Assembly (NCBI RefSeq): GCF_000171235.2
Contig: NZ_ABEA03000041.1
Location: 176,561 to 240,560, forward strand
From: Geminisphaera colitermitum TAV2
GTDB taxonomy: Bacteria; Verrucomicrobiota; Verrucomicrobiia; Opitutales; Opitutaceae
Direction: 5' to 3'
Length of the DNA: 64,000 nt
Positions 1-9,356 of the stretch are shown piece after piece (within the stretch, counting starts at the first letter, position 1; the number at the start of each line of letters is the position of its first letter). Both the position numbers and the translations under genes were made by a program. The notes below the pieces were generated by a model. It was not told the origin of the DNA. It made no database searches and worked only from the letters and a program-made list of their open reading frames with translations.

Positions 1-210
1 ACCGCGCTTCGCGCTATAGACTCGATTGCAGGCGGGACGCCTGCAAGTCAGTCTATTGCGCGAAGCGCCGCCTTCCCAAATAACAGAATCAGCAAAAAGC
101 AGAAGAGAGCACCGCGCTTCGCGCAACCTATGGATTGCAGGCGAGACGCCTGCGCTACGGGATGCACGTTGCGGGCGGGACGCCCGCGCCACTTCAATCC
201 ATCCGGCTTG
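1..210. repeat. Cluster of REP-like GC palindromes downstream of glgB
   Basis: No gene is visible. The stretch holds three imperfect palindromes of the form GCAGGCGGGACGCCTGC (28-44), GCAGGCGAGACGCCTGC (137-153) and a GCGGGCGGGACGCCCGC form (171-187), plus two copies of ACCGCGCTTCGCGC (1-14 and 111-124). Bases 171-192 recur exactly, as the reverse complement, inside the pheT coding sequence at 32084-32105. The position just after the glgB stop codon suits a REP-type element that could also act as a transcript end. That role is inference. Confidence 0.7.
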
Positions 211-2553
211 CTACGACCGCCAGCGAAAGACAGTTGTGCTCATGGGCGGAAGTCTGAGCAGCAGGCTTTGCTCAAAACCATGCGCCGGGACGGGGTCCGT
301 CTGGCGTCCGCCGTCGTTGCCCGTGCCGGTGCCGCCGTAGTAGGCACTGTTGGTGTTGACGACTTCCTGCCACCATCCGGCGCGCGGCACGCCGATGCGG
401 TAGCCTTCGCGGGTGAGCGGCGTGAAGTGGCCGACCACGGCAAATTGCGTGCGTTCGTCGGGCGCGATGCGCAGGAAGGCGATGACGCTCGCCGCGGCGT
501 CGTCGCCGGCGATCCAGCGAAAACCTTGCGGCGTGAAATCAGTGGAGCTGAGCGCGGGTTCGGATTGGTAGAGGCGGTTGAGGTCGCGCACGAGCAGGCG
601 GATTCCCTCGTGGTCGAGGTATTGCAGCAGGTGCCAGTCAAGCTGGCGCGCATAGGCCCACTCGCTGCTCTGGCCGAACTCGCCGCCCATGAAGAGCAGT
701 TTTTTGCCGGGCCAGGTCCACATATGGCCGTAGAGGGCGCGGAGATTGGCGGCTTTTTCCGGGATGTGTCCCGCGCCCATCTTCATGAGGAGCGAGCCTT
801 TGCCGTGGACGACTTCGTCGTGCGAAAAGACGGTGACGAATTTTTCCGAATACTGGTAGAGCGCGCCGAAGGTCAGCTCGTTGTGATGCCATTTCCGATA
901 CAGCGGGTCTTTTTGGAAAAAGCTCAGGGTGTCGTGCATCCAGCCCATGTTCCACTTGAAATCGAAGCCGATGCCGCCCTCGGCCACGGGCTTGGAGATG
1001 CCGGCAAAGGCGGTGGATTCCTCGGCGATCATGAGCGCGCCGGGATAATAGTCGTGGACGAGGCGGTTGGTCTCGCGGAGGAAGTCGATGGCGTCGAGGT
1101 TTTCGCGCCCGCCAAATTTGTTGGGGATCCATTCGCCGTCCTTGCGCGAGTAGTCGAGGTAGAGCATGGAGGCGACGGCGTCCACGCGGAGGCCGTCGAT
1201 GTGGTATCGGTCAAACCATGACAGGGCGTTGGCCGTGAGGAAGCAGCGGACTTCGTGGCGGCTGTAGTTGAAGATGAGCGTGCCCCAGTCCATGTGCGCG
1301 CCCTGGCGCGGGTCGGCGTGTTCGTAGAGGTGGGTGCCGTCGAACTCGGCGAGCGCAAAGCTGTCGCGCGGGAAATGGGCCGGTACCCAATCCACAATGA
1401 CACCGAGGCCGCGCTGGTGCAGGTGATCGACGAAGAAGGCAAAGTCCTGCGGAGTGCCGAAGCGCTGCGTGGGCGCGTAGAAGCCGGTGACTTGATAGCC
1501 CCACGAGCCGTCGAAGGGGTGCTCGGCCACGGGCATGACTTCGATGTGGGTGAAGCCCATTTCCACGGCGTAGTCAGCGAGTTGCGGGGCGAGTTCGCGG
1601 TAGGTGAAGACGCGTCCGCCGTCCTCGATTTTGCGTTTCCAGGAGCCGAGGTGGACTTCGTAGATGGATACGGGGCGGTCGGGTTGCCCGGCTTGTCCGG
1701 CGCGGCGGGCGATCCAGGCGGAGTCGCGCCACTCGTGTTTGCGCGGGTTGCAAACGATGGCGGCGTTGCCGGGGGGGGCCTCGAAGTAGGCGCCGTAGGG
1801 GTCGGTCTTGATGCGGATGCGGCTGGTCTGATCGAAGATTTCGAATTTGTAGAGTTCGCCTTCACCGAGGCCGGGCAGGAACAGTTCCCACACGCCGGAG
1901 GCGCCGAGCGAGCGCATGGGACACATGCGACCGTCCCACTGGTTGAAGTTGCCCACGACCGAGACGCGCCGGGCCGAGGGTGCCCACACCGCAAAGGCGA
2001 CGCCGGGCACGCCGTTGATGACGCGAAGGTGTGCGCCGAGTTTTTCGTAAATGCGGTGTTCGGTTCCTTCGTTGAAGAGGTAGAGGTCCTGGTCGCCGAG
2101 CGTGGGAGCGAATGAATAGGGGTCAAAAATTTGCAGGATCTGGCCGCCGGGGTAGGTGGCACGGAGTTGGTAGCGGAAGAAGTCGGTGCGCTTAGGGAGG
2201 AAGAGTTCAAAAAAACCTTCCTTGGCGATCTGCTCCATGTCGTGCGCAACGGGCTGGGCGGAGGTCGGAGCGATGGCGGGGGAGATGGGAGCAGCAACGG
2301 CAGACTTCGCCGTTTTGCCTTTTGCAGCGGACTTGGCGCGGGCGGGTTTGCCAGCGGCGGGCGGGGGGGGGGGGGGGGGAGAGGGGACGGCGTCCAGTTC
2401 CACGACTTCGCAGCGGACGGCATCTTTGATGAAGGCACGGACGACAAGGCCCGCGGTCCTGCCTTTTTTCGCCGGATGCATGCCCAAGAACGAGTGGGGC
2501 TGTGCGTTGGTGGCGTCGAGGAACGATTTGAGTTCGGCGGGGCTGATGATCAT
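211..2553 (-). CDS. glgB: 1,4-alpha-glucan branching enzyme
   Basis: GH13 glycogen branching enzyme, which cuts alpha-1,4 glucan chains and rejoins them as alpha-1,6 branches. It has 780 residues, somewhat longer than the usual 620-730. An N-terminal CBM48 region (FAVWAPSARRVSVVGNFNQWDG) precedes a GH13 barrel with the nucleophile in GLRVDAVASM (Asp458), the acid/base in MIAEES (Glu511) and FSHDEVVHGK, which holds the third acidic residue. An insert at about residues 57-105 (seven prolines, then Ala/Lys/Pro-rich low complexity) is coded by a 17-base G run on the plus strand (2363-2379) and sits in the N-terminal extension, so the catalytic core is intact. No other glycogen gene is adjacent. 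Confidence 0.95.
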   Translation of the reverse strand: MIISPAELKSFLDATNAQPHSFLGMHPAKKGRTAGLVVRAFIKDAVRCEVVELDAVPSPPPPPPPAAGKPARAKSAAKGKTAKSAVAAPISPAIAPTSAQPVAHDMEQIAKEGFFELFLPKRTDFFRYQLRATYPGGQILQIFDPYSFAPTLGDQDLYLFNEGTEHRIYEKLGAHLRVINGVPGVAFAVWAPSARRVSVVGNFNQWDGRMCPMRSLGASGVWELFLPGLGEGELYKFEIFDQTSRIRIKTDPYGAYFEAPPGNAAIVCNPRKHEWRDSAWIARRAGQAGQPDRPVSIYEVHLGSWKRKIEDGGRVFTYRELAPQLADYAVEMGFTHIEVMPVAEHPFDGSWGYQVTGFYAPTQRFGTPQDFAFFVDHLHQRGLGVIVDWVPAHFPRDSFALAEFDGTHLYEHADPRQGAHMDWGTLIFNYSRHEVRCFLTANALSWFDRYHIDGLRVDAVASMLYLDYSRKDGEWIPNKFGGRENLDAIDFLRETNRLVHDYYPGALMIAEESTAFAGISKPVAEGGIGFDFKWNMGWMHDTLSFFQKDPLYRKWHHNELTFGALYQYSEKFVTVFSHDEVVHGKGSLLMKMGAGHIPEKAANLRALYGHMWTWPGKKLLFMGGEFGQSSEWAYARQLDWHLLQYLDHEGIRLLVRDLNRLYQSEPALSSTDFTPQGFRWIAGDDAAASVIAFLRIAPDERTQFAVVGHFTPLTREGYRIGVPRAGWWQEVVNTNSAYYGGTGTGNDGGRQTDPVPAHGFEQSLLLRLPPMSTTVFRWRS

Positions 2554-2651
2554 GCGGGCATGAAAACAGCGGATTCATCGGCGCTGTGCAAGCGCAGGCG
2601 CAAACATGCGCGGCGCGCGAGGCGCGTAGTGCGCGAATCCACGGCGAAAGT

Positions 2652-4898
2652 TTAGGGGATGGGCACGGTCTCGGAGGGCAGTCCGTGACGCAGCCAGGCG
2701 GCGGCGGTGGCGCGGGAATACAAACGAAACTCCGTGGACTTCGCCGCCTGCTCCAATTGCCCGCGGGCACGGTCGGGACGGTTTTGGAGCAGCTGCGCCA
2801 TGCCTAGATAAAAACGCGCCTCGCTCAGATATCGCTCGCGGGGCGCGGGGGGCAAATCGTTGCCGCCAAGTCGTCCATCGACCACCGTCTTCAAGACCTC
2901 TTCCTCGGTCACGCGGCCCAACAGAAGCTGGCCGAGTTGTTTCAACCAGGGATTTTGCCACGCAGCGATCTGACCGGCGAAACCCGGGTCCGACAAACCC
3001 GTGAGCCGGTGCGCCAGATGCAACGAGAGATGCGCGTAACTCTGCGCCCCCCCATATAACTCAATCGCATCTTGAAAACGGGCAATCGCACCCGCGTAGT
3101 CCCCGCGGATAAGGCAGACGATGCCGCGCAAGTTGACGGCGTCGCCATTGCCCGGCGCGAGTTCGCCGGCACGGACAAAGGCGGCGTCGGCCTCATCCAG
3201 TTGATCGTTTTCCAACAAAACCAGGCCGAGGTCCTTGTGCGCATCGGGCAGCGCGGGGTTGAGTTGCACGGCCTGACGGCAGGCGGCGATCGCTTCTTCA
3301 AGTCGTCCGAGGCGGTGCAAGGCGTCGGCGCGGTTGAGTTGCACCACCGGGTCGGTGGACGTGCGGACCGCCACGTCGAGATCGACCAAGGCTTCGGCAG
3401 CCGCCCCGCGCGCGAGCAGGATGTAGGCGCGCTCAATCCGGGGAAAGGGTGCGTCGGGATTGCGCTCGATGGCGCGGCCAAAGTCCGCTACGGCGGCATT
3501 GAGGTCCTTGCGTTCCTTTTCCACCGAGGCCCGCGCCTGATAGCCAAGCGCGAGGTCGGGAGCCCGCTGGATCAAGTCCTCCGCGACGACCAGCGCCTCG
3601 CCCGTGCGGTGCTGCTTGAGCCAGCCGAAGCTGAGCAGATAACGCGCCCAGTGCAGGTCAGGGTTGATGGCAAGCGCGGCGTGGAAATCACGCATCGCGG
3701 GCTCCAGTTGTCCGAGATCGAGTTCGGCGCTGCCCCGGGTGGCGATGACGTCGGCATCCTGCGGGTGGGCGTCGATAAAGGGCGTAAGCAGAGGGGGAAT
3801 CTCGGCGATGCGTTGCTGTTTGCCGAGGATGCGCGCGGTTTGCAGCCAGGCCATGTTGCGGTCGGGCGCGGCCTGACGCGCGGCGGCGAGGGTGTCCAAA
3901 GCCCCGGTGATGTCGCCGGTTTCCTCCTTGGCCAGAGCCTGCTCGATGAGGGCGGCGGCAGGGGGAGGAGAGCCGGCGGAGACAGAGAGTTCGATGGCGC
4001 GGTTGATGTCCCCAAGCGCGTTGGCGGGGAAACCCGTGGCGCGCCAGATGCGTCCCCGCGCCAGCCAGAGGTCGGCGTCGTCAGGGGCAAGGACGAGGGC
4101 GGAATCAATGTCGCGCGCGGCGTCGCCAAAACGCTTTAACTCCAGCAACGCGGTAATGCGTCCGCGAAAGGCGTCGGCTTGCAAGGGATCGGCCGCAATG
4201 GCCCGCGACCAAGCCTCAAGGGCGCCCTGCCAGTCCTTGCGCGCTTGCAGCACCCGGCCGCGTCCGAGGTGGGCGGCGGCGAGTTTGGGCGAGAGAATCA
4301 CGGCCTGATCAAAGTCGGCCAGTGCCTCGTCCATCTTGCCACGGGCAAGGTAAACCTGGCCGCGTTCCGCCCAGGCTTCGGTGATCTGCGCGTCGGTTCG
4401 GATGGCAGAGGTAAAGTCGGCCAGCGCCTCGTCCAGCCGGCCCGACGCCACGCGGGTCATGCCGCGCGAGACGCAGGCGTGGGCGAGGAGCGAGGCGGTG
4501 GAAACATCGGCGGATGCCGTGAGCAGCGAAGCGTTGTTGCCGGCAGAAGCGGAGGTCTGCGTGATGACGCTGGTAAAATCCGCCTCCGCCCCCGCTGTGT
4601 CGCCGAGGGCGAGTCTTGAAAGGCCGCGTGCGTAGAGGGCGTCGGCAGCCCGGGGCAGGAGCTTGAGCGCACGGTCGTAGGAGGCGATGGCCCCGGCGTG
4701 GTTGTCCTGCGCCGCCAGTTGCTGGCCTTGAGCAACGAGTGTGGCGGCCTCCTGGCGCGTCTGTGGCAGCGGCGTTCGCAAGGCCAGACAGCCGCTGATG
4801 CCGAGGATAAAACATCCACCGAGGATGATGCCAGCGAACAGGACTAGAACTTTGCGATGATGGCGGTGGTGGAGCATGGACGCGTGGACAACGCTCAA
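2652..4898 (-). CDS. TPR-repeat lipoprotein
   Basis: About 748 residues; Met at residue 8 (start at 4877) is an equally good start and gives a tidier signal peptide. The N-terminus has basic residues, a hydrophobic segment and a lipobox LGISGC (Cys37), so the product should be a lipid-anchored envelope protein. The rest is a nearly continuous array of tetratricopeptide repeats, for example AIASYDRALKLLPRAADALYARGLSRLALGD and later copies with the same A-x-x-D/Y-x-x-A-I-x-x-x-P spacing. Such arrays scaffold protein complexes. No enzymatic domain is visible and the partner is unknown. It reads toward glgB, 98 bases away. Confidence 0.85.
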   Translation of the reverse strand: MSVVHASMLHHRHHRKVLVLFAGIILGGCFILGISGCLALRTPLPQTRQEAATLVAQGQQLAAQDNHAGAIASYDRALKLLPRAADALYARGLSRLALGDTAGAEADFTSVITQTSASAGNNASLLTASADVSTASLLAHACVSRGMTRVASGRLDEALADFTSAIRTDAQITEAWAERGQVYLARGKMDEALADFDQAVILSPKLAAAHLGRGRVLQARKDWQGALEAWSRAIAADPLQADAFRGRITALLELKRFGDAARDIDSALVLAPDDADLWLARGRIWRATGFPANALGDINRAIELSVSAGSPPPAAALIEQALAKEETGDITGALDTLAAARQAAPDRNMAWLQTARILGKQQRIAEIPPLLTPFIDAHPQDADVIATRGSAELDLGQLEPAMRDFHAALAINPDLHWARYLLSFGWLKQHRTGEALVVAEDLIQRAPDLALGYQARASVEKERKDLNAAVADFGRAIERNPDAPFPRIERAYILLARGAAAEALVDLDVAVRTSTDPVVQLNRADALHRLGRLEEAIAACRQAVQLNPALPDAHKDLGLVLLENDQLDEADAAFVRAGELAPGNGDAVNLRGIVCLIRGDYAGAIARFQDAIELYGGAQSYAHLSLHLAHRLTGLSDPGFAGQIAAWQNPWLKQLGQLLLGRVTEEEVLKTVVDGRLGGNDLPPAPRERYLSEARFYLGMAQLLQNRPDRARGQLEQAAKSTEFRLYSRATAAAWLRHGLPSETVPIP

Positions 4899-4927
4899 CG
4901 CTCAACGCCAAACGCTCAACGCCAAAC
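4886..4927. repeat. Short-word array, CAACGCTCAACGC type
   Basis: Four to five tandem copies of the words CAACGCTCAACG and CCAAACG lie across the start of the TPR lipoprotein gene and its upstream region. This is one of several unrelated short-word arrays in the window that occupy intergenic positions. No function can be read from the sequence. Confidence 0.6.
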
Positions 4928-5074
4928 GTTGCCCCAAAGCCGCCGCCTTTGCTCCCCCCCCTCCCCCCGCCTCTCCAGACCTCCGGACAAGCCCTAATTA
5001 AGTCTTTCCGCCCCTCTCGTTTTTGCATTCAGCTTGTCCCCCGTTCGTCTTCCAGACCCAGACCCTCTTCCTCT

Positions 5075-6331
5075 ATGCGCGTCTTCATCACCGGCCTCGG
5101 TTTCATCACCAGCATCGGCAACGACTCTACCACCGTCGAAGCCAGCCTCCGCGAACTCCGCCACGGCATGGTGCGTTACCCGCCCTTCGACGCGCCCAAC
5201 ATCCCCGTGAAAGTTGCCGCCCCCGTGCGCGGCTTCGTCACTGACGCCGAAGACCCGGAGGACTGGACCCTCCCCCCCCCCTACCGTCTGCGACGCGAAC
5301 ATTTGCGCAGCCTCAGCCCCAACTCCCTCTTCGCCACCTGCGCCCTCCAGCAAGCCATTGCCGATGCCCGTCTTGACAACCCCGCCGACATCTCCAACCC
5401 CGACACCGGCCTCTACGCAGCCTCCGCCGGCTCCCCCGCTTACCTCACCCGGCAAATCAACCGCATCCACCAACAAGGCGTGATGCGCTGCCCTCCGCTC
5501 GGCGTCGTCGCCGCCATCGCGGGCACCGTCCAGTTTAACCTCGTTGCCAACTTCAAGATCAAGGGTGCCTCCACCGGTTTCTCCTCCGCCTGCGCCAGTT
5601 CCGGCCACGCCCTCGGCTTCGCGCGCGATGAGATCGCTCTCGGCCGTCAGAAACGCATGTTCGTCGTCGGAGCCGAGGACGGCAACCTGGAGACCATCCT
5701 GCCCTTCGCCGCCATGCGCGCCCTCTCCACCAACCCCGATCCCGACACCGCCTCGCGTCCCTTCGACGCCGCGCGCGACGGCTTTGTCGGCACCGGAGGC
5801 GCCGCCGTTCTCGTCTTGGAAAGCGAGGACGAAGTCGCCCGCCGCGGCATCACACCCTACTGCGAAGTCGCGGGCTGGGGTCAGGCCTCCGACGGCCACA
5901 ACGTCGCCATTTCCCACCCCGAAGGCGAAGGCCTCGCCACCGCCATGCGCCACGCGCTCCGCTCCGCCGGACTCGCCCCCGGTGACGTCACCTACATCAA
6001 CGCCCACGCCACCTCCACGCCCATTGGCGACCTCTCCGAAATCAAAGCCATCCGCGCCGTCTTCGGGCCTGACGCCACCCGCATCCCGATCAGCAGCACC
6101 AAAGCCCTCACCGGCCACGGCCTCTCGCTCGCCAGCGCCATGGAAACCGGTTTCTGCGCCCTCGCCATTCGCCGCGGATTCATCCCCGGCTCCGCCCATA
6201 TCAGCCGGATCGACCCGGCCTGCGCCGACCTCAACATCCCCCGCACCACCCAGCCCGACGCACCTCGCACGGTGATTAGCAACAGCAGCGGATTCGGCGG
6301 CGCCAACGTCAGCGTGGTGCTGAAACGCTGA
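5075..6331 (+). CDS. Beta-ketoacyl-ACP synthase, FabF/KAS II-like
   Basis: A condensing enzyme of 418 residues extending acyl-ACP by decarboxylative condensation. The start is the ATG beginning MRVFITGLGFITS, where the family fold begins; the 42 upstream codons are Pro/Ser-rich and lack family features. The Cys-His-His triad is complete: Cys173 in FSSACASSG, His311 in INAHATSTPIGD and His348 in TKALTGHGLS, with the conserved Lys343. A C10 tract (5272-5281) codes a short Pro run near residue 67. An SDR oxidoreductase follows 250 bases downstream, and a FabZ-like dehydratase and an ACP lie 5 kb away, so a dedicated acyl-chain pathway apart from housekeeping fatty acid synthesis is possible (inference). 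Confidence 0.88.
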   Translation: MRVFITGLGFITSIGNDSTTVEASLRELRHGMVRYPPFDAPNIPVKVAAPVRGFVTDAEDPEDWTLPPPYRLRREHLRSLSPNSLFATCALQQAIADARLDNPADISNPDTGLYAASAGSPAYLTRQINRIHQQGVMRCPPLGVVAAIAGTVQFNLVANFKIKGASTGFSSACASSGHALGFARDEIALGRQKRMFVVGAEDGNLETILPFAAMRALSTNPDPDTASRPFDAARDGFVGTGGAAVLVLESEDEVARRGITPYCEVAGWGQASDGHNVAISHPEGEGLATAMRHALRSAGLAPGDVTYINAHATSTPIGDLSEIKAIRAVFGPDATRIPISSTKALTGHGLSLASAMETGFCALAIRRGFIPGSAHISRIDPACADLNIPRTTQPDAPRTVISNSSGFGGANVSVVLKR

Positions 6332-6583
6332 AGTAGTGAGCAGGTGGGTAACGAGTATTCCGAACCACCAATCCACATCCGCTGAAACTCCGACTACTCG
6401 CTACTAGAGCATTTTATTCAAAACCGTAGCCGCTATCTTAACGGTAGGGAGGCCTCTCCGAGGCCTCCGAAACCACGCTCCATCTACCTATGGATTTCGC
6501 ATTCCCACACTACGCACGGCGGAGGCCTCGGAGAGGCCTCCCTACCAGGTATCAAATGGCTACAGCTTAAATGAAACTGCTCT
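6332..6583. repeat. Intergenic word array and MITE-like inverted repeat (copy 1)
   Basis: Between the ketosynthase and the SDR, 6332-6410 holds AGTAGTGAGCAGG-like and CTACTCGCTACTAG words related to the array at 33388-33468. Bases 6443-6546 form an element with about 26-base inverted ends (GGTAGGGAGGCCTCTCCGAG and its complement) around a spacer of roughly 50 bases. A second copy with the same ends and a similar interior is at 24521-24633. No coding sequence fits inside. Confidence 0.8.
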
Positions 6584-7444
6584 ATGCTTAATCAACACCA
6601 CCGCGCCGCCCTCGTCACCGGAGCCAGCAGCGGACTCGGTCGCGCCTTTGCCGAAATGCTTTTGTCGGAAGGGCTCGTCGTCTGGGGCACCGCGCGCGAC
6701 CCCGCCCGCCTCGCCGACCTCGCCGCCGCGCATCCCGGACGTTTTTTCCCCCTCGCCCTCGACCTCGCCGACCCGGCCTCCGTCGCCTCCGCCTGGCAAA
6801 CCGTCAACCTCCCCCCCCCCCTCCCCCCTGTCGATCTGCTCATCAACAACGCCGGCTATGGCGTTTTTGGCGAAAGCACCTCCACCGACTTCACCCCTTG
6901 GCGCACCCAGATCGATTCACTCCTCACCAACACCCTTGCCCTCGCCCACGCCGCGCTCCGCGACATGCTGGCGCGCAACGACGGACGCGGCGACGGCACC
7001 ATCGTCAACATCAGTTCCCTCGCCGCCGAATTTCCCATCCCCGGCATGAGCGCCTACAACGCCGCCAAAGCCGGCCTCTCCGCCTGGAGCGAAAGCATTG
7101 CCTACGAACTGCGCGCCTCCCGCCCCGCCCGCAGCGGCGGCGGCGTGCGCATCATCGATTTTCGTCCCGGCGATTTCCGCACCTCCTTCAATCAAGCCGC
7201 CGCGCATCCCGCCGGTTTGTCGCCCGCGTGGCAGCGAGTGTGGCGTCGCTTCGAGGCCATGCACGCCACCGCCCCCCTCCCCTCCGTGGCCGCGCGCGAC
7301 CTGCGCCGCGCCCTGCAAAAGCGGCGCAGTGGCATGGTGCGCAGCGGCTCTTTTTTCCAAGCCCGCCTCGCCCCCCTCCTCGCCCGCCTCGGCTGGTGGC
7401 GCATCCGTCACGCCGTGCAAGCCCGCTACTTCGATCTCAATTGA
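6584..7444 (+). CDS. Short-chain dehydrogenase/reductase
   Basis: A classical SDR of 286 residues, NAD(P)-dependent. The cofactor motif TGASSGLG is at residues 12-19, the NNAGYG motif follows in the mid Rossmann region, and the catalytic residues are Ser145 (NISS), Tyr158 and Lys162 (YNAAK), with correct spacing. The substrate is not predictable; beside a ketosynthase a 3-ketoacyl reductase role is possible, but the basic 50-residue C-terminal tail is not FabG-like. A C11 tract (6811-6821), followed after a T by a second C run, codes a PPPLPP insert just before the DLLINNAG strand. The tract is in frame. Confidence 0.88.
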   Translation: MLNQHHRAALVTGASSGLGRAFAEMLLSEGLVVWGTARDPARLADLAAAHPGRFFPLALDLADPASVASAWQTVNLPPPLPPVDLLINNAGYGVFGESTSTDFTPWRTQIDSLLTNTLALAHAALRDMLARNDGRGDGTIVNISSLAAEFPIPGMSAYNAAKAGLSAWSESIAYELRASRPARSGGGVRIIDFRPGDFRTSFNQAAAHPAGLSPAWQRVWRRFEAMHATAPLPSVAARDLRRALQKRRSGMVRSGSFFQARLAPLLARLGWWRIRHAVQARYFDLN

Positions 7445-7619
7445 AACACGAAGGCAGACAAGCCAACCGCGAATGGACGCGAATGAACGCGAATAAAACC
7501 CAAGGGCTCCACTGTCTCTGTCTTCATTCGCAAAGCTATCCCGAAAAATCGTGCGCAAAAGCATCTGGTTTCCCGCCACGGCGCAACGGACGCCACGCTG
7601 AAAGGCACCCAACCTGTGG
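7445..7619. repeat. Spacer with GCGAATGGACGCGAATG words
   Basis: This spacer holds tandem words of the GCGAATG(G/A)ACGCGAAT type around 7467-7495 and no convincing gene. It leads directly into the palindromic element that starts at 7620. Confidence 0.5.
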
Positions 7620-7848
7620 TTAAGGGAACTCCTAAAAATTACACAGAGGACACAGAGGAGGCACAGAGTTTGGGGAGGCCTGTCCGGTGGAAGGACATTT
7701 TCCTCGCGAATGAATGTCTCTGTAATTCATTTATTATAAATAAAATAATATTTTTACGGAAAAAGGAGCAAAGTCGTTTTGTCCTCCCTAAACTCTGTGC
7801 CTTCTCTGTGATCTCTGTGTAATTTCTGATTTTTAGAACCTCCCTTAA
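7620..7848. mobile_element. Palindromic ACACAGAGG-word element, copy a
   Basis: An imperfect inverted repeat of about 229 bases. The left end reads TTAAGGGAACTCC, then TTACACAGAGGACACAGAGG words and GGCACAGAGTTTGGGGAGG; the right end is nearly the same in reverse complement and also finishes TTAAGGG. The AT-rich interior has no gene. Near-identical copies are at 9106-9330 (inverted) and 48481-48700; diverged copies are at 35034-35219 and 36723-36882. It ends 16 bases before the glycosyltransferase start, so it supplies that gene's 5' region. Confidence 0.85.
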
Positions 7849-7864
7849 ATTTATCCCTCTCACC

Positions 7865-9082
7865 TTGAGCATACCGGAACAGCCCGTCCTCGCCTACATT
7901 TTCACAACGTTTCCCAAGTCCACGGAGACCTTCATCCAGCGCGAAGTCTCCGGGCTCCTCGCCAACGGACTCCGCCCCCGCCTCTACTCGATGCATGGCG
8001 GCGGCGGCACCTTCGAAGGCCTGCCCGTGAACACGTTCCCCAAATGGAAATTGCTCGCGCTCCTCTGGACGCTCCCGCCCGCCGTGCTCCGCCGTCCCGG
8101 CGTATTCGCCCAGATGATACGCGGAGTGCTCACCCGCCGCGCGCCCTCGTGGCTCAACTTCTGGGAAAACATGCTCGGCGCCGCCTTCGCCGTCGTCCAC
8201 GCCCGCCACTTCCGCCGACTCCATCCCGCACACATCCACGCCGTCTGGGGCGGCGGCCCCTCCACCGCGGCCTGGCTCCTCTGGCGGCTCGACGGACACC
8301 CCTACAGCGCAGCCGGCCACGCCTACGACCTCTACCGCGACGGCGGCGACTGGTGGCTCGCCGAAAAACTCCAACCCGCTCTCTTCGTCCACACCTCCAC
8401 CGACATGGGCCGCCAGACGCTCCTCGCCCGCGGCATCCAACAAAAACGCATTCACCTCATCCGCCGCGGACTCACCACACTCCCGCCGCTCAAATCGCTC
8501 CGCCCCGCTCCCCGACTGCCGCTGCGCCTGCTTTGCGTTGCCCGGCTCGTTCCCAAAAAAGGACTCGACCATCAACTCCGCATCTACGCCGCCTTGCGCG
8601 ACGCCGGAGTCGCATTCGAAGCCCGCATTGCCGGCGAAGGTCCGCTCCACGCCTCGCTCACCGGGCAGGTCGCCGCGCTCGGACTCACCGCGCACGTGAC
8701 CTTGCTCGGACATCTCCCGCAGGCCGGGATTGCCGCGTTACTTGAGTGGGCGGACGTCATGTTGCACACGGGCGTCATTGCCGCTGATGGTGACCGCGAT
8801 GGCCTGCCCAACGTCATACCCGAGGCCATGTCCGCCGGCGTCCTCGTCGTAACCTCCCCGGCAGCCGCAACCACCGAAGCCATCGCCCACGAGCAAACCG
8901 GGCTTGTCGCCCCGCCCGAAGACACCGCCGCCTGGGTGACAGCGCTCCGCCGCCTCGCCACGGACGACGCCCTTGCCCACCCCCTCCGCGCCAACGCCCG
9001 CGCTTGGGTGGAACTCCATTTCGACGCCCGCCAAAACGCCGCCCGCCTCGCCACGCTCTACCGCGACTGCGGACTCGGATAG
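7865..9082 (+). CDS. Glycosyltransferase family 4 protein
   Basis: A GT-B glycosyltransferase of 405 residues. An N-terminal acceptor domain (AYIFTTFPKSTETFIQREV, typical of exopolysaccharide or colanic-acid type GT4 enzymes) is followed by a C-terminal nucleotide-sugar domain with LLCVARLVPKKGLD, IAGEGPLHASL and the GLPNVIPEAMSAGVLVVTS donor motif with its conserved Glu. The start is a TTG at 7865, the first start codon in frame after the palindromic element. It is probably cytoplasmic and builds cell-surface glycan; no other polysaccharide gene is adjacent. It is bracketed by inverted copies of the same repeat (7620-7848 and 9106-9330). Confidence 0.88.
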   Translation: MSIPEQPVLAYIFTTFPKSTETFIQREVSGLLANGLRPRLYSMHGGGGTFEGLPVNTFPKWKLLALLWTLPPAVLRRPGVFAQMIRGVLTRRAPSWLNFWENMLGAAFAVVHARHFRRLHPAHIHAVWGGGPSTAAWLLWRLDGHPYSAAGHAYDLYRDGGDWWLAEKLQPALFVHTSTDMGRQTLLARGIQQKRIHLIRRGLTTLPPLKSLRPAPRLPLRLLCVARLVPKKGLDHQLRIYAALRDAGVAFEARIAGEGPLHASLTGQVAALGLTAHVTLLGHLPQAGIAALLEWADVMLHTGVIAADGDRDGLPNVIPEAMSAGVLVVTSPAAATTEAIAHEQTGLVAPPEDTAAWVTALRRLATDDALAHPLRANARAWVELHFDARQNAARLATLYRDCGLG

Positions 9083-9105
9083 GGCATTTTAGAGCATTTT
9101 CAGTT

Positions 9106-9330
9106 GAGGGTGGTTCTAAAAATCAGAAATTACACAGAGATCACAGAGAAGGCACAGAGTTTAGGGAGGACAAAACGACTTTGCTCCTTTTTCCGTAAAA
9201 AATATTATTTTATTTATAATAAATGAATTACAGAGACATTCATTCGCGAGGGAAATGTCCTTCCACCGGACAGGCCTCCCCAAACTCTGTGCCTCCTCTG
9301 TGTCCTCTGTGTAATTTTTAGAAGTTCCCC
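9106..9330. mobile_element. Palindromic ACACAGAGG-word element, copy b (inverted)
   Basis: This is the same element as at 7620-7848 in opposite orientation, nearly identical over its full length, including the interior around the TTTATAATAAATGAATTAC segment. With copy a it brackets the glycosyltransferase gene in inverted orientation. That could allow the intervening 1.25 kb to invert by recombination (inference). Confidence 0.85.
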
Positions 9331-9356
9331 GAAGATATTTTTGACAGGGAAAGGGT

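Noticed and set aside
130..1221. Long plus-strand open frame opposite glgB
   Set aside because: Antisense of a clear branching-enzyme gene; composition is what high third-position GC produces and it contains no domain.
7620..7848. Possible CRISPR array from repeated ACACAGAGG words
   Set aside because: Words are adjacent without unique spacers and are mirrored, so it is a palindrome; no cas gene is in the window.
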